Origin: Acidaminobacter sp. JC074
GTDB taxonomy: Bacteria; Bacillota; Clostridia; Peptostreptococcales; Acidaminobacteraceae
Direction: 5' to 3'
Length of the DNA stretch: 64,000 nt
NCBI RefSeq assembly: GCF_022496765.1
Contig: NZ_VANV01000009.1
Coordinates: 331,813 to 395,812, forward strand
Shown: piece after piece, positions 25,054 through 34,734 of the stretch
Layout: each line of letters begins with the position of its first letter
Numbering within the stretch: the first letter of the stretch is position 1
Position numbers and translations under genes: made by a program
The notes under the pieces: model-generated
What the model saw: the letters and a program-made list of their open reading frames with translations, nothing else
Told to the model about the DNA's origin: nothing
Databases searched by the model: none

Positions 25054-25085
25054 AAAAAAAACAACTCGCAGATTAATCTGCGAGT
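25054..25085 (-). terminator. yajC terminator
   Basis: ACTCGCAGAT (25064-25073) pairs with ATCTGCGAGT (25076-25085). TTG and then seven U follow on the minus strand. Confidence 0.9.
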
Positions 25086-25088
25086 ATT

Positions 25089-25469
25089 TTAAATCTCAAA
25101 ATCATCTATTTTGAAATCATCATCGTTATCATTATCGTTATCATCTTCAACAGACGTTACTTCTTCTGTTTCAGTAGTTGGATTGACACGAATTGCCACA
25201 GCATTTTTCTTGATTCTAACTTTTGATTCCTCCGAAAGAATAACATACTCATCATCTTCCATCAGAATAATTTCACCAATGAAACCACCTATGGTTTGAA
25301 CCTTATCGCCTACTTTTAAAGAGTTCAATAAGTTCTGAGCATTCTCTTGTCTTTTCTTTTGAGGTCTAATAATCATAAAGTATAACAATGCACCAAATAT
25401 TACGATTGTTGGTAACATACTTAAGATGCTACCTTGTGCAGCTGTGAATAATGCAAAATTTAAACCCAT
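25089..25469 (-). CDS. yajC: Preprotein translocase subunit YajC
   Basis: This 126-aa protein has one N-terminal transmembrane helix (LPTIVIFGALLYFMII), the family motif RPQKKR, and VGDKVQTIGGFIGEI. It ends in an acidic, Asp-rich tail. YajC associates with SecDF at the translocon. AAAGGAGG precedes the ATG. It follows tgt, as in most bacteria. Confidence 0.95.
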   Translation of the reverse strand: MGLNFALFTAAQGSILSMLPTIVIFGALLYFMIIRPQKKRQENAQNLLNSLKVGDKVQTIGGFIGEIILMEDDEYVILSEESKVRIKKNAVAIRVNPTTETEEVTSVEDDNDNDNDDDFKIDDFEI

Positions 25470-25598
25470 TTATGAAGCCTCCTTTATAATTCCCAAATCT
25501 AATAAAGATTTATTACTATGTTAATAGTACCAAAAAAGCCTGATTAGAACAATATGAAAATTCTAAAAGAAAAGTCTCAAACATTAAATGTTTATAAA

Positions 25599-26723
<1,125 letters not shown>

Positions 26724-27746
26724 CTATAATAATATCATAGCATCACCAAAGCTAAAGAATCTATATTTTTCTTTAACTGCAGTCTCATAAGCATGTAATA
26801 CTTTTTCTCTATCAGAAAAGGCACTTACTAACATAATTAATGTAGACTCTGGTAAATGAAAATTCGTAATCAAACCATCTATAATCTTGAAGTCATAACC
26901 TGGGTATATGAAAATTTCCGTCCAACCAGAACATTCTTTTAAAGTACCATGCTGCTGCATAACGCTTTCTAAAGTTCTCGTTGAAGTAGTACCCACAGAT
27001 ATGATTCTACCACCATTTTTCTTTGCATTTAAAATAATGTCTGCATTTTCGTCATCCATCATATAAAACTCGGAATGCATTTTATGTTCTAGTACATCAT
27101 CCACCTTAACCGGTCTAAATGTACCAAGGCCCACATGCAAAGTCACGTAGGCAATATGAATACCTTTTTCTTTGATCTTATTCATTAAGTCTTCCGTAAA
27201 GTGAAGACCAGCAGTTGGTGCTGCTGCAGAACCATTATGCTTAGAATAAACTGTTTGATAACGTTCCTGGTCATCTAGGGTCTCAGTGATATAAGGCGGT
27301 AATGGCATGGTACCAACTTCTTCTAGAACATTTTCAAAAACACCTTCATAGAAAAACTTAACCATTCTTGAACCTTCATCCGTAATGTCAACGACTTCAC
27401 CTGTCATCAAGCCTTGACCAAAAGTAAAGCTTGAACCAATTTTCGCTTTTTTACCTGGTTTAACAAGGCATTCCCAAACATCTTTTTCTGTTTGTTTTAA
27501 AAGTAAAAATTCAACTGTAGCACCTGTTTCTTTAACACCAAATATCCTTGCAGGCAATACCCTAGTATTATTAAGTACCAAACAATCACCTGGATTTAAA
27601 AGATCCAATACATCCGCAAAAATGTGGTGCTCAATAGCACCACTTACTTTGTTTAGATACATCAGCTTTGATTGATCTCTCTTTTCCAGAGGTGTTTGAG
27701 CGATTTGCTCATCAGGCAAATCAAAATAAAAATCTTTCGTTCTCAT
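26724..27746 (-). CDS. queA: S-adenosylmethionine:tRNA ribosyltransferase-isomerase
   Basis: This 340-aa QueA has conserved stretches near the N-terminus ([19 protein letters not shown]) and in the core ([28 protein letters not shown]). It transfers and rearranges the ribosyl part of SAM onto preQ1-tRNA to form epoxyqueuosine. AGAGGAATT precedes the ATG. It is in one operon with spoIID-like, ruvAB and tgt. Confidence 0.97.
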   Translation of the reverse strand: MRTKDFYFDLPDEQIAQTPLEKRDQSKLMYLNKVSGAIEHHIFADVLDLLNPGDCLVLNNTRVLPARIFGVKETGATVEFLLLKQTEKDVWECLVKPGKKAKIGSSFTFGQGLMTGEVVDITDEGSRMVKFFYEGVFENVLEEVGTMPLPPYITETLDDQERYQTVYSKHNGSAAAPTAGLHFTEDLMNKIKEKGIHIAYVTLHVGLGTFRPVKVDDVLEHKMHSEFYMMDDENADIILNAKKNGGRIISVGTTSTRTLESVMQQHGTLKECSGWTEIFIYPGYDFKIIDGLITNFHLPESTLIMLVSAFSDREKVLHAYETAVKEKYRFFSFGDAMILL

Positions 27747-27753
27747 AATTCCT

Positions 27754-29271
27754 CTATTCTATATGTGTTCCTGTATAATAAAAGGTCAAAATATCTTCAA
27801 AATTTAAACCTTGTTCAGCCATATTCTTTGCGCCCCACTGACTCATTCCAAGACCGTGTCCCCATCCTTTTCCATGGATGGTGTAGCTGGTTGCTTGAGA
27901 TGTAACCTGTGAAGTGGACTTGCCACTAAAGACATTTATGTTAGAATCCAGCGTATATGTTTTACCATCTCCAGAGATAACTGTCAAGTTACTTGGTGAT
28001 TTTTCTTGAAAACTTTGTCCATCTGTGACAACTATCGCATTATCTGGCACAACCTTAATCAAGGTAGACTTCATTTCATTATAACCAAATACTTTTCTAA
28101 TGTCTTGCTTTGGTAAAAGTACTGTCTCATTGCTACCAACAAATGTAGCCTCATAAACTCGGTTATTGTCTGTGTACTCTGAAATAAAGAAGTTCTTTAA
28201 GGAACCAAGATTATAACCCTTACTTTTTAAAGTGTTTTCTATAAAAGACTTGGAATATTCAAGTGTCCATGAATCGTTCGGCGCACCCAATGAAAAGGGA
28301 TCATAGATGCCTTTGGTATAATCCTGCGGTGACGAAAATACATTTTCACTGTTTTCAGTATAACCACCACTGTTAGAATGATAAAAAGCATTCACAAGTG
28401 TATCTTCATATTTTAAGACCAAACCACTTGTTTCATCAACTGCCTGATTGGATACAGGACCTTCATACTTATAACCACCATAAACCTGTGATAAAGTCGT
28501 ATTGTCTAAGTTAAAGCCATAATGACTAAATTTGTTAAAGTTTGCTACAGCAAAATTTCTTGCAACAATAGCCTGAGCTTTTAAAGCTTCAATCGGCCAT
28601 GACTTATCCATCTCTCTCGGTACAACACCATACAGGTACTCATCCATGTAGACATAGTTAATAACAGAGACATCATTGGTACTGAGTCTTTTAGCTCCAA
28701 AACCGCCTCGATATGGCATGTCACCGAAATACGAGAAGGCATCCTTTAACTCAGCATTCATAGGCGCTACAACATAATCATTTGTCGTGTCTAAACCAAA
28801 CAAAATTTGACTATCTTTTAAGACAACCAAGTTTGGATTGGGTAAAGCCACAGTCCCACCTACAGACTGAGCTTGACTGTTCGCTGTACTTTGATTGGTA
28901 GAAATACCATAAACATAAAACAAGTCTTTTAAAACAACAAAACCGCCATTAAGTTTCTTGGTATCTGCCTTGGCAAGTTCATAACTCGCATAAGGTCCCA
29001 TGACAGCATGATAGCCGTCATCTTTTACAAAAGCAAATTGACTTATATCCGTTTGACACAAACTTTGATAAGCACCATCTACAAGTTGACCAATTTCAAA
29101 GGGTACTTGTCCCTTAATGGTAACCGGTGCCTTTTGATCATTTGAATCAAGGGAAGTATACTGTAAACCAATTTTTATGATAGTTTCATCTTTTACTTCA
29201 GCAAATCCCATTATAGAAAAAACAAGTGAAAGAATCAACGATAAAACAAGAATTAAAGAGATTTTTCTCAT
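27754..29271 (-). CDS. SpoIID/LytB-domain protein
   Basis: This 505-aa exported protein has an N-terminal signal/anchor helix ([21 protein letters not shown]). A poorly conserved middle follows, then a SpoIID domain with [34 protein letters not shown] and [16 protein letters not shown]. SpoIID proteins are lytic transglycosylases for peptidoglycan remodelling in engulfment. This copy next to ruvB is larger and is a general SpoIID/LytB protein, not proven to be the sporulation one. It starts 2 nt after the ruvB stop. Confidence 0.9.
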   Translation of the reverse strand: MRKISLILVLSLILSLVFSIMGFAEVKDETIIKIGLQYTSLDSNDQKAPVTIKGQVPFEIGQLVDGAYQSLCQTDISQFAFVKDDGYHAVMGPYASYELAKADTKKLNGGFVVLKDLFYVYGISTNQSTANSQAQSVGGTVALPNPNLVVLKDSQILFGLDTTNDYVVAPMNAELKDAFSYFGDMPYRGGFGAKRLSTNDVSVINYVYMDEYLYGVVPREMDKSWPIEALKAQAIVARNFAVANFNKFSHYGFNLDNTTLSQVYGGYKYEGPVSNQAVDETSGLVLKYEDTLVNAFYHSNSGGYTENSENVFSSPQDYTKGIYDPFSLGAPNDSWTLEYSKSFIENTLKSKGYNLGSLKNFFISEYTDNNRVYEATFVGSNETVLLPKQDIRKVFGYNEMKSTLIKVVPDNAIVVTDGQSFQEKSPSNLTVISGDGKTYTLDSNINVFSGKSTSQVTSQATSYTIHGKGWGHGLGMSQWGAKNMAEQGLNFEDILTFYYTGTHIE

Positions 29272-29273
29272 AG

Positions 29274-30308
29274 CTACTCCTCTAGAAGATAAAGTCTGTT
29301 AAAATGCTCGTATGCATGCCTTGTTAAGACTCTACCACGTGGTGTCCTGTTGATAAAACCAAGTTGCAACAAATAGGGTTCGTAAACATCCTCTATGGTG
29401 ATTTTTTCCTCACCTGTTGAAGCTGCCAATGTATCAAGGCCTACAGGTCCTCCACCGAACTTATCCATAATTGTAAGGACAATACGGCGATCCACCCCAT
29501 CAAGCCCTAACTTATCAACTTCTAATAAGTCAAGTGCTCTGGTTGCGATATCATCTGTAATCACACCATCACCTACCACTTGTGCATAATCTCTTACACG
29601 TTTTAAAAGACGATTCACAATTCTAGGTGTCCCTCTTGATCTTCTAGAAATCTCTGTTGTCGCACCTGGATTGATGTCCACACTCATAATACGAGCAGAA
29701 CGTCTTACGATGCTAGACAACTCCTTGGTTGTATAAAGCTCTAACTTACACATAACACCAAAACGATCTCTTAATGGAGAGGTTAACTGGCCTGCTCTTG
29801 TAGTCGCACCGATTAGAGTAAACTTTGGCAGATCTACACGCACTGACCTTGCGCCCGGTCCTTTACCAATCATGATATCCAAAGTAAAATCTTCCATCGC
29901 TGGATAAAGGACTTCTTCAACATGTCTGTTTAAACGATGTATTTCATCAATGAATAAAACATCATTTTCTTGAAGACTGTTAAGAATAGCAGCCAAATCC
30001 CCAGGTCTTTCTATAGCAGGGCCTGATGTTACCTTGATATTTACATTCATTTCATTTGCGATGATATTGGATAAAGTTGTTTTACCAAGTCCCGGCGGAC
30101 CATAAAGTAAAACATGATCAAGTGGCTCACCTCTCATTTGTGCAGCCTGTATAAAAATTTTAAGTTTTTCTTTTTGTTTTTCCTGACCAATATAATCATC
30201 CAAAGTCTGAGGTCTAAGTGTCTTGTCAATAAGATACTCATTTTCCTTCAGATTCGGTGTGACAAATCGGTCATGTTCTAAATTGTCAAATCCATCAAAT
30301 CGATTCAT
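29274..30308 (-). CDS. ruvB: Holliday junction branch migration helicase RuvB
   Basis: This is a 344-aa AAA+ ATPase with Walker [10 protein letters not shown], Walker B DEIHRL, sensor 1 GATTRAG and a C-terminal winged helix with TPRGR. It drives branch migration with RuvA. Length is standard. It follows ruvA by 8 nt. Confidence 0.98.
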   Translation of the reverse strand: MNRFDGFDNLEHDRFVTPNLKENEYLIDKTLRPQTLDDYIGQEKQKEKLKIFIQAAQMRGEPLDHVLLYGPPGLGKTTLSNIIANEMNVNIKVTSGPAIERPGDLAAILNSLQENDVLFIDEIHRLNRHVEEVLYPAMEDFTLDIMIGKGPGARSVRVDLPKFTLIGATTRAGQLTSPLRDRFGVMCKLELYTTKELSSIVRRSARIMSVDINPGATTEISRRSRGTPRIVNRLLKRVRDYAQVVGDGVITDDIATRALDLLEVDKLGLDGVDRRIVLTIMDKFGGGPVGLDTLAASTGEEKITIEDVYEPYLLQLGFINRTPRGRVLTRHAYEHFNRLYLLEE

Positions 30309-30316
30309 TTTACTTC

Positions 30317-30925
30317 CTATCTATTCATGAGGTTTTTAAGGGCTAGCTTAATGATATCCTCTGTTGACAAGTTACTAGCATCAATACCTGAAACTGCCGA
30401 GTTAATTTCGTTATGGGAATAGCCAAGTGCAAGTAAAGCCGCTTTTGCATCCTCAAAACTTGTATGATCAATGTCTAAAGTTTCTTGAATCACTTCACCA
30501 TGATCAACAGATATATGCATGACTTTTTTGACCTTGTCTTTTAACTCCAAGATGATTCTCTCCGCCGTCTTCTTGCCAACTCCATTGGCTGTGGTTAACA
30601 CCTTTACATCTCCCGATATCAAAATGGTATACAAACTAGTATAAGGGATTGATGATAAGATGGCCAAGCCAACTTTTGTACCAACACCCGATACGGATGT
30701 TAAGAGTTTGAACATTTTAAGCTCATTTTTTGATGAAAAACCACAAAGGGTCATTGAATCTTCTCTTACAATCAACTCAGTAAAAATACAGATCTTTTCA
30801 CTGTGATGTTGCAGCTCAGCAATGGTCGTTAATGAAGTCATCACTTTATATCCTATTTCATTAGACTCGACTACTATGTAGTCTTCATCTACATGTTCTA
30901 CATATCCTTTTATATATTCCAGCAT
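30317..30925 (-). CDS. ruvA: Holliday junction branch migration protein RuvA
   Basis: About 202 aa from the ATG at 30925 ([12 protein letters not shown]), with AGAAGGAG upstream. An in-frame start 14 codons earlier has neither RBS nor similarity. It has an OB fold, helix-hairpin-helix motifs ([26 protein letters not shown]) and the C-terminal RuvB-binding domain. RuvA tetramers hold the four-way junction. No ruvC lies beside it. Confidence 0.95.
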   Translation of the reverse strand: MLEYIKGYVEHVDEDYIVVESNEIGYKVMTSLTTIAELQHHSEKICIFTELIVREDSMTLCGFSSKNELKMFKLLTSVSGVGTKVGLAILSSIPYTSLYTILISGDVKVLTTANGVGKKTAERIILELKDKVKKVMHISVDHGEVIQETLDIDHTSFEDAKAALLALGYSHNEINSAVSGIDASNLSTEDIIKLALKNLMNR

Positions 30926-31028
30926 AAAATTCTCCTTCTTATGCTCTATTCTAACACAAACATACATTCGATAACAGTCTTGTTCATTGACTATCTTATT
31001 TTCTTAACAATTCAAAAACAAAAAATAA

Positions 31029-31057
31029 CAAAAACCTAAGGGGAACTTAGGTTTTTG
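31029..31057 (-). terminator. Terminator behind the GNAT gene at 31.2 kb
   Basis: A perfect 12-bp stem, CAAAAACCTAAG (31029-31040) with CTTAGGTTTTTG (31046-31057), has a 5-nt loop. On the minus strand TTTTTG, TTATTTTTTG follows. It lies in the 278-bp gap before ruvA, which otherwise shows no gene. Confidence 0.75.
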
Positions 31058-31203
31058 TCTTAGGGTTTAACTTAGATAAAAGTATCATTAGAATGTCTTT
31101 GACATCTATTAACTAAAGTATACACGATATTCTCACAAAAAACCACAAAAATTTAAAAACCATCTGATATTTATTTCATTTTCTTAACAAGAGTTTCTTT
31201 TTG

Positions 31204-31686
31204 TTAATTAAGTTCAAAATATGATTCATATCGATTCGTATCATCAAACCAGATTTCATTATGATACTTAAAGCCGAGCTTTAAAAGTAACTGCCTTGAT
31301 GCCATGTTCTCTGGCAGACATGCAGCAATAACTTTGTAGTCACCCTTTTCACTTAAAAACTCAAGCGCTGCTCTGCCCGCTTCATAACCATAACCCTGAT
31401 TGTGATAATCAGGCATGATATGAATGCCAAACTCAAAAACACCCTCTTCTTCGAAGGAAAAACCACAACAACCGATGATTTTCCCCTCTAAGACCATGGC
31501 AAACAACTGAGTGCCATAGGTCTCATAATGCTGTAAACCTCTTTTAATGGACCGTTTTACTTGTTCTATGTCAAGTACAGGCTCAATAAACTTCATAACC
31601 TCAGGATTGCCCCATAAGGCTAGACCAGCTTCAAGATCATCTTCAGTCCATAATCGATATGTTAATCGTTCTGATTTAAATAACAT
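31204..31686 (-). CDS. GNAT-family N-acetyltransferase (RimJ/RimL-like)
   Basis: This 160-aa GNAT of the RimJ/RimL subgroup has an N-terminal SERLTYRLWTEDDLE, motif A with MPDYHNQGYGYEAGRAALEF, and CLPENMASRQLLLKLGF. It may acetylate a protein N-terminus or a small molecule; the substrate is unknown. It starts 6 nt after the response-regulator stop and so is likely to be co-transcribed with the two-component system. Confidence 0.87.
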   Translation of the reverse strand: MLFKSERLTYRLWTEDDLEAGLALWGNPEVMKFIEPVLDIEQVKRSIKRGLQHYETYGTQLFAMVLEGKIIGCCGFSFEEEGVFEFGIHIMPDYHNQGYGYEAGRAALEFLSEKGDYKVIAACLPENMASRQLLLKLGFKYHNEIWFDDTNRYESYFELN

Positions 31687-31692
31687 AAATAC

Positions 31693-32517
31693 CTACTTTA
31701 ACAAAATAATGTTCTCTATAAACCTTCTGATAGATATCTTGCCACCAGAAGACCTTTTACCTCTGATGTAATCCATTTCAGCCTTAACATTTTGAAAATC
31801 ATAAAGTGAGTTGGAATAGGCTAAGAAAATCTCATTCATATAATCTTCTATACCGATATTGGCAAGGTTAATAAGTCCCTTATTGATAGCTCTTCTCAGC
31901 CTTTGCTCCATAGCTTTAGGATTATCAGATAACTCTTTACAAATATCTTTTACTTTAAAGTCAAAAGTTGATTGCTTGTTTTCAATCATGTAATTGCATA
32001 TAGCCAATATATCTTCTGTTCCTTTTTCACCCATTATACCAAGCTTTGAGAATATAAGCTTAATGGCCCTCATTGGATCATCTTTAGGTTTTTCAACACG
32101 TTTTTCGTTCTTTCTAAACATATTGCCCATGATTTCAAACTTGGTTTCCAAGTCGATTTTTTCTGTTACCTTTTCAATAACCTTGGCCACTTCGTTTCTG
32201 TTGATCGGCTTATTGATAAAGAACTCAATCCCAGATTCATAAGCCTTAGATATCATATTCTTATTGGTTACTTGAGAAATCATGATACATTTTGGTACCT
32301 TGCTTAAAGATTGCAAAGCACTGACGATAGCTATACCATCTACCTCTGGCATCAGTAGGTCTATTAAAACAATGTCTGGTTCTAAATCAGACACCATTTG
32401 AACCGCTTTACGTCCCTCATGACAAACACCAACTACTTCGCCAAGTGAAGAAGACTGAATAATGCTTTCCATAATTCTTATGATCTTATGGTCATCATCC
32501 ACTATAACAAATCTCAT
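31693..32517 (-). CDS. Response regulator, GlnL/YcbB type
   Basis: This 274-aa protein has a receiver domain (VDDD at 6-9; phosphoacceptor Asp in DIVLIDLLMPEVDG; NKPIN with the conserved lysine). A C-terminal DNA-binding region follows that resembles the YcbB domain of Bacillus GlnL (KDICKELSDNPKAMEQRLRRAI). Its ATG lies directly behind the kinase stop with GGGGG as RBS. Bacillus GlnKL governs glutamine uptake; no such transporter is in this window, so the target is open. Confidence 0.8.
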   Translation of the reverse strand: MRFVIVDDDHKIIRIMESIIQSSSLGEVVGVCHEGRKAVQMVSDLEPDIVLIDLLMPEVDGIAIVSALQSLSKVPKCIMISQVTNKNMISKAYESGIEFFINKPINRNEVAKVIEKVTEKIDLETKFEIMGNMFRKNEKRVEKPKDDPMRAIKLIFSKLGIMGEKGTEDILAICNYMIENKQSTFDFKVKDICKELSDNPKAMEQRLRRAINKGLINLANIGIEDYMNEIFLAYSNSLYDFQNVKAEMDYIRGKRSSGGKISIRRFIENIILLK

Positions 32518-32518
32518 A

Positions 32519-33808
32519 TTACCCCCCTGCTAATTCCTTGTCGATATAAACGAAGAAATCTGTCCCAACATTTTTTATAGACTTCACTTCTATTCGACCA
32601 TTTAATCTATTTTCTACAATTTCTTTGACAAGTGCTAATCCAACACCTCTGCATATATCGCCTGTTTCTTCATCAAATTTTGTGGAGAAACCTGTTTCAA
32701 ATATAAACTCAATATCTTTTTCATCAATACCAACACCATTATCTGAAATGGTAAAAACAAAGTACTTACCCTGTTCATGAAACTTAAGCTTAACCGTCCC
32801 ATAAGAGTTGTTTTTCATCAGCTCCTCTATGGCATTGTTAACCAAGTTTCTTAGAACAGACATAATCAAGTAATGCTCTTTAACATAACGACTTGTGTGT
32901 ACACTGGTTATAAACTGAATATCAGAATTGTTGTCCTCTAGATACCTTGTAATAGAAAACCTTAGTATTCTAATCAACTCAGTTAACCTCATGATACTAG
33001 CTGTTTCCTCACCATCGGTAATCTTACCAAGACCATCCACAACTCTCGAATAATTCTTTTTTATCTCATGTATGTCTGTTGCAATTTTTAAGGCTATTTT
33101 TTTTATGTCCTCATCACTCATATCTTCAAGTTCAGAATAAAGTGAGTAAGCATCCCCCATGACATATTCAATATAGTCCATATTCTTCTGAATAAAGTAG
33201 GCTTCACTTTTTAGTTCAGATGTCAGCATCAGAAGCTGCTTATAACGTATCTCATGTTCATCTTTTCTAATCAATCTCGAATAGTAATTTAAAAACATGA
33301 CAATGCCAATACTGATAACCACACGAATAAGCGCAACCAGGAAGAAAATCATAGTTGAGTTAGATGTATAGATAAAGGACGGACCGTATCTGGCGATGGC
33401 TTCTACTGTATTACCTGCCCAATCACCAAAGACTGCTACTAGGGCCCAGTGTGAAATGGACTTAGAATCTGATTTGGTGTATAAAAAATAAAAGATAACA
33501 CCATAGAGTATATCAAAATATACAAAAGGAAAATCAGACCAAAAGGCCGCTTCAAAGGAACCATATATATTGTATTGGGTTAAGGTTCTAAATAGAAGAC
33601 CGACCCCCATGACATAAAAACCTGTTTTAATTGGATTTAAAGTTCTATCAAAATAGTAATAAATAGGTAGCACTGCTACAGATATTGAAAACTTAAATTC
33701 AAATGGTAAGGAATCAAAATAAAACTGTGCAATTAATGCGTCAACGATTGCTATAATCAGCATTTTACTATGCATATTTATATTGATTCTCTCTAATCTT
33801 AATTGCAT
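32519..33808 (-). CDS. Sensor histidine kinase, GlnK/YcbA-like
   Basis: This protein of about 429 aa has five or six N-terminal transmembrane helices (from about residue 15 to 180), a helical linker, and a HATPase domain. The N box is VLRNLVNNAIEELM, the G1 box DNGVGID and the G2 box GVGLALVKEIVE. A phosphoacceptor is not obvious; the helical segment AIKIATDIHEIKKNYSR-like part contains a HEIKKNYSR motif typical of the SpoOB_a/HisKA_7-like kinases. It pairs with the response regulator behind it. The second of two start codons (ATG 33808) is preferred, with GGGAG 7 nt upstream. Confidence 0.8.
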   Translation of the reverse strand: MQLRLERININMHSKMLIIAIVDALIAQFYFDSLPFEFKFSISVAVLPIYYYFDRTLNPIKTGFYVMGVGLLFRTLTQYNIYGSFEAAFWSDFPFVYFDILYGVIFYFLYTKSDSKSISHWALVAVFGDWAGNTVEAIARYGPSFIYTSNSTMIFFLVALIRVVISIGIVMFLNYYSRLIRKDEHEIRYKQLLMLTSELKSEAYFIQKNMDYIEYVMGDAYSLYSELEDMSDEDIKKIALKIATDIHEIKKNYSRVVDGLGKITDGEETASIMRLTELIRILRFSITRYLEDNNSDIQFITSVHTSRYVKEHYLIMSVLRNLVNNAIEELMKNNSYGTVKLKFHEQGKYFVFTISDNGVGIDEKDIEFIFETGFSTKFDEETGDICRGVGLALVKEIVENRLNGRIEVKSIKNVGTDFFVYIDKELAGG

Positions 33809-33862
33809 CACTCTTCTCCCACGTACTCTATATTTTAACAGATTTTAATACAAAATGAAAAT

Positions 33863-33891
33863 AAAAAACAACCTAAACAAGTTAGGTTGTT
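33863..33891 (-). terminator. Terminator of the GNAT gene at 33.9 kb
   Basis: AACAACCTAA (33867-33876) and TTAGGTTGTT (33882-33891) form a 10-bp stem with a 5-nt loop. A U-rich tail (TTTTTTATTTTC) follows on the minus strand. Confidence 0.88.
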
Positions 33892-34384
33892 AAAATAATG
33901 GTTTCATCATAGGCTGATACTCATAGCCTCTCTTGCCTGAATATCTTGCCATTCTTAAACCGGTTGTCTTCTTGTAGCCAAGAGATTCATAAAATCCTAC
34001 AGCTTCCACTGTTGAAGACAATCTTACATATGGAAAACCTTCCATTTTGCACTTATCCTCAAATAGTTTTACAAGTTCTCGTCCAATACCATTTCGAGTA
34101 TGTTCTTCAAGTACAAACAGGTTTAAAATATTATCTTTTGAACCTCTAACAACACCCACTATTTCATCACAGTCATATGCAATCCAAATATCAGACATTG
34201 CAAGGGTTCTTTCTAATTCCATAATCATTTTTGGATCTTTTGAATCAACATAGTTGAAGATCCCTAAGAATTTCTCCTTAGATTTATCATTTACATTTTT
34301 AAATGTATGTTCTTTCATCATTGTAGCTAGTAAACCGCTAACCTCTTGAAAATTTGTTCCGTCGTAAGCTCTTATTGTTTTCAA
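33890..34384 (-). CDS. GNAT-family N-acetyltransferase behind a structured leader (TTG start)
   Basis: This 164-aa GNAT has motif A LFVLEEHTRNGIGRELVKLF and a C-terminal ESLGYKKTT. The start is TTG at 34384, with AGGAG 7 nt upstream; no ATG is suitable. The AGGAG overlaps the base of an 8-bp hairpin (34395-34421) that could limit ribosome access. A 22-codon ORF and a long structured region lie further upstream. The substrate is unknown; by architecture it could be an inducible resistance gene, which is inference. Confidence 0.82.
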   Translation of the reverse strand: MKTIRAYDGTNFQEVSGLLATMMKEHTFKNVNDKSKEKFLGIFNYVDSKDPKMIMELERTLAMSDIWIAYDCDEIVGVVRGSKDNILNLFVLEEHTRNGIGRELVKLFEDKCKMEGFPYVRLSSTVEAVGFYESLGYKKTTGLRMARYSGKRGYEYQPMMKPLF

Positions 34385-34394
34385 AATATCACTC

Positions 34395-34459
34395 CTAGAT
34401 TTCGTATGAGCAAAAATCTAGTGTGGCGAGTAGTTACCTAGCGCGTATAAACTACCGCC
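34395..34459 (-). promoter_or_regulatory. Two hairpins between leader ORF and GNAT, the second touching the SD
   Basis: Stem A pairs GGCGGTAGTT (34450-34459 on the plus strand), the end of the 22-codon ORF, with AACTACTCGCC (34425-34435), with one bulge. Stem B pairs CTAGATTT (34414-34421) with AAATCTAG (34395-34402) and its last bases belong to the AGGAG of the GNAT gene. This is the layout of translational attenuation; a clear alternative fold was not found. Confidence 0.45.
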
Positions 34460-34520
34460 TTCTATAGACCTTTGCTTGGTTATTGACCTTTTTGTTTGAT
34501 TTACGTAATCTATTATTCAT
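34452..34520 (-). CDS. Short basic ORF, possible leader peptide (22 aa)
   Basis: ATG at 34520 has AAAAGGAG about 8 nt upstream, and the frame ends at TAG 34452. The peptide begins MNNRLRKSNKKV and ends KVYRRR; ten of 22 residues are Lys or Arg. It holds Arg-Leu-Arg at 4-6, a motif known from macrolide-stalled Erm leader peptides. The frame ends inside stem A. No homologue is recognised. It may be a regulatory leader rather than a functional protein. Confidence 0.45.
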   Translation of the reverse strand: MNNRLRKSNKKVNNQAKVYRRR

Positions 34521-34524
34521 GAAT

Positions 34525-34715
34525 TTAACTCCTTTTCTTGTATTCACTTTCGTCCTAACAACGTTCTCTTAAAAACCTTTCGCTAATCTGGATTTCACCT
34601 TGTCCAGACGATGTCCTGTTTACAGCCGACTTTAGCATCATCGACCAACACTTAAACATCTCTTCCTGCCACAGAATCATAACTTATAGTTTTTAAGATT
34701 ACCGTCATCTATTTA
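34525..34715 (-). ncRNA. Candidate structured RNA leader of unknown class
   Basis: About 190 nt between the exporter operon and the 22-codon ORF is richer in G and C than normal intergenic DNA here. On the minus strand GATGATG can pair with CATCGTC, TCTGGA with TCCAGA around a 10-nt loop, CTGT with ACAG, and GCTAA with a distant TTAGC. Purine-rich unpaired stretches such as GCGAAAGG and GACGAAAG look like RNA motifs. I recognise no Rfam family with certainty. No promoter of its own was identified. Its plus strand has a small hairpin, AAAGGG/CCCTTT followed by T6, at 34718-34736. Confidence 0.5.
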
Positions 34716-34734
34716 TAAAGGGCCTTACCCTTTT

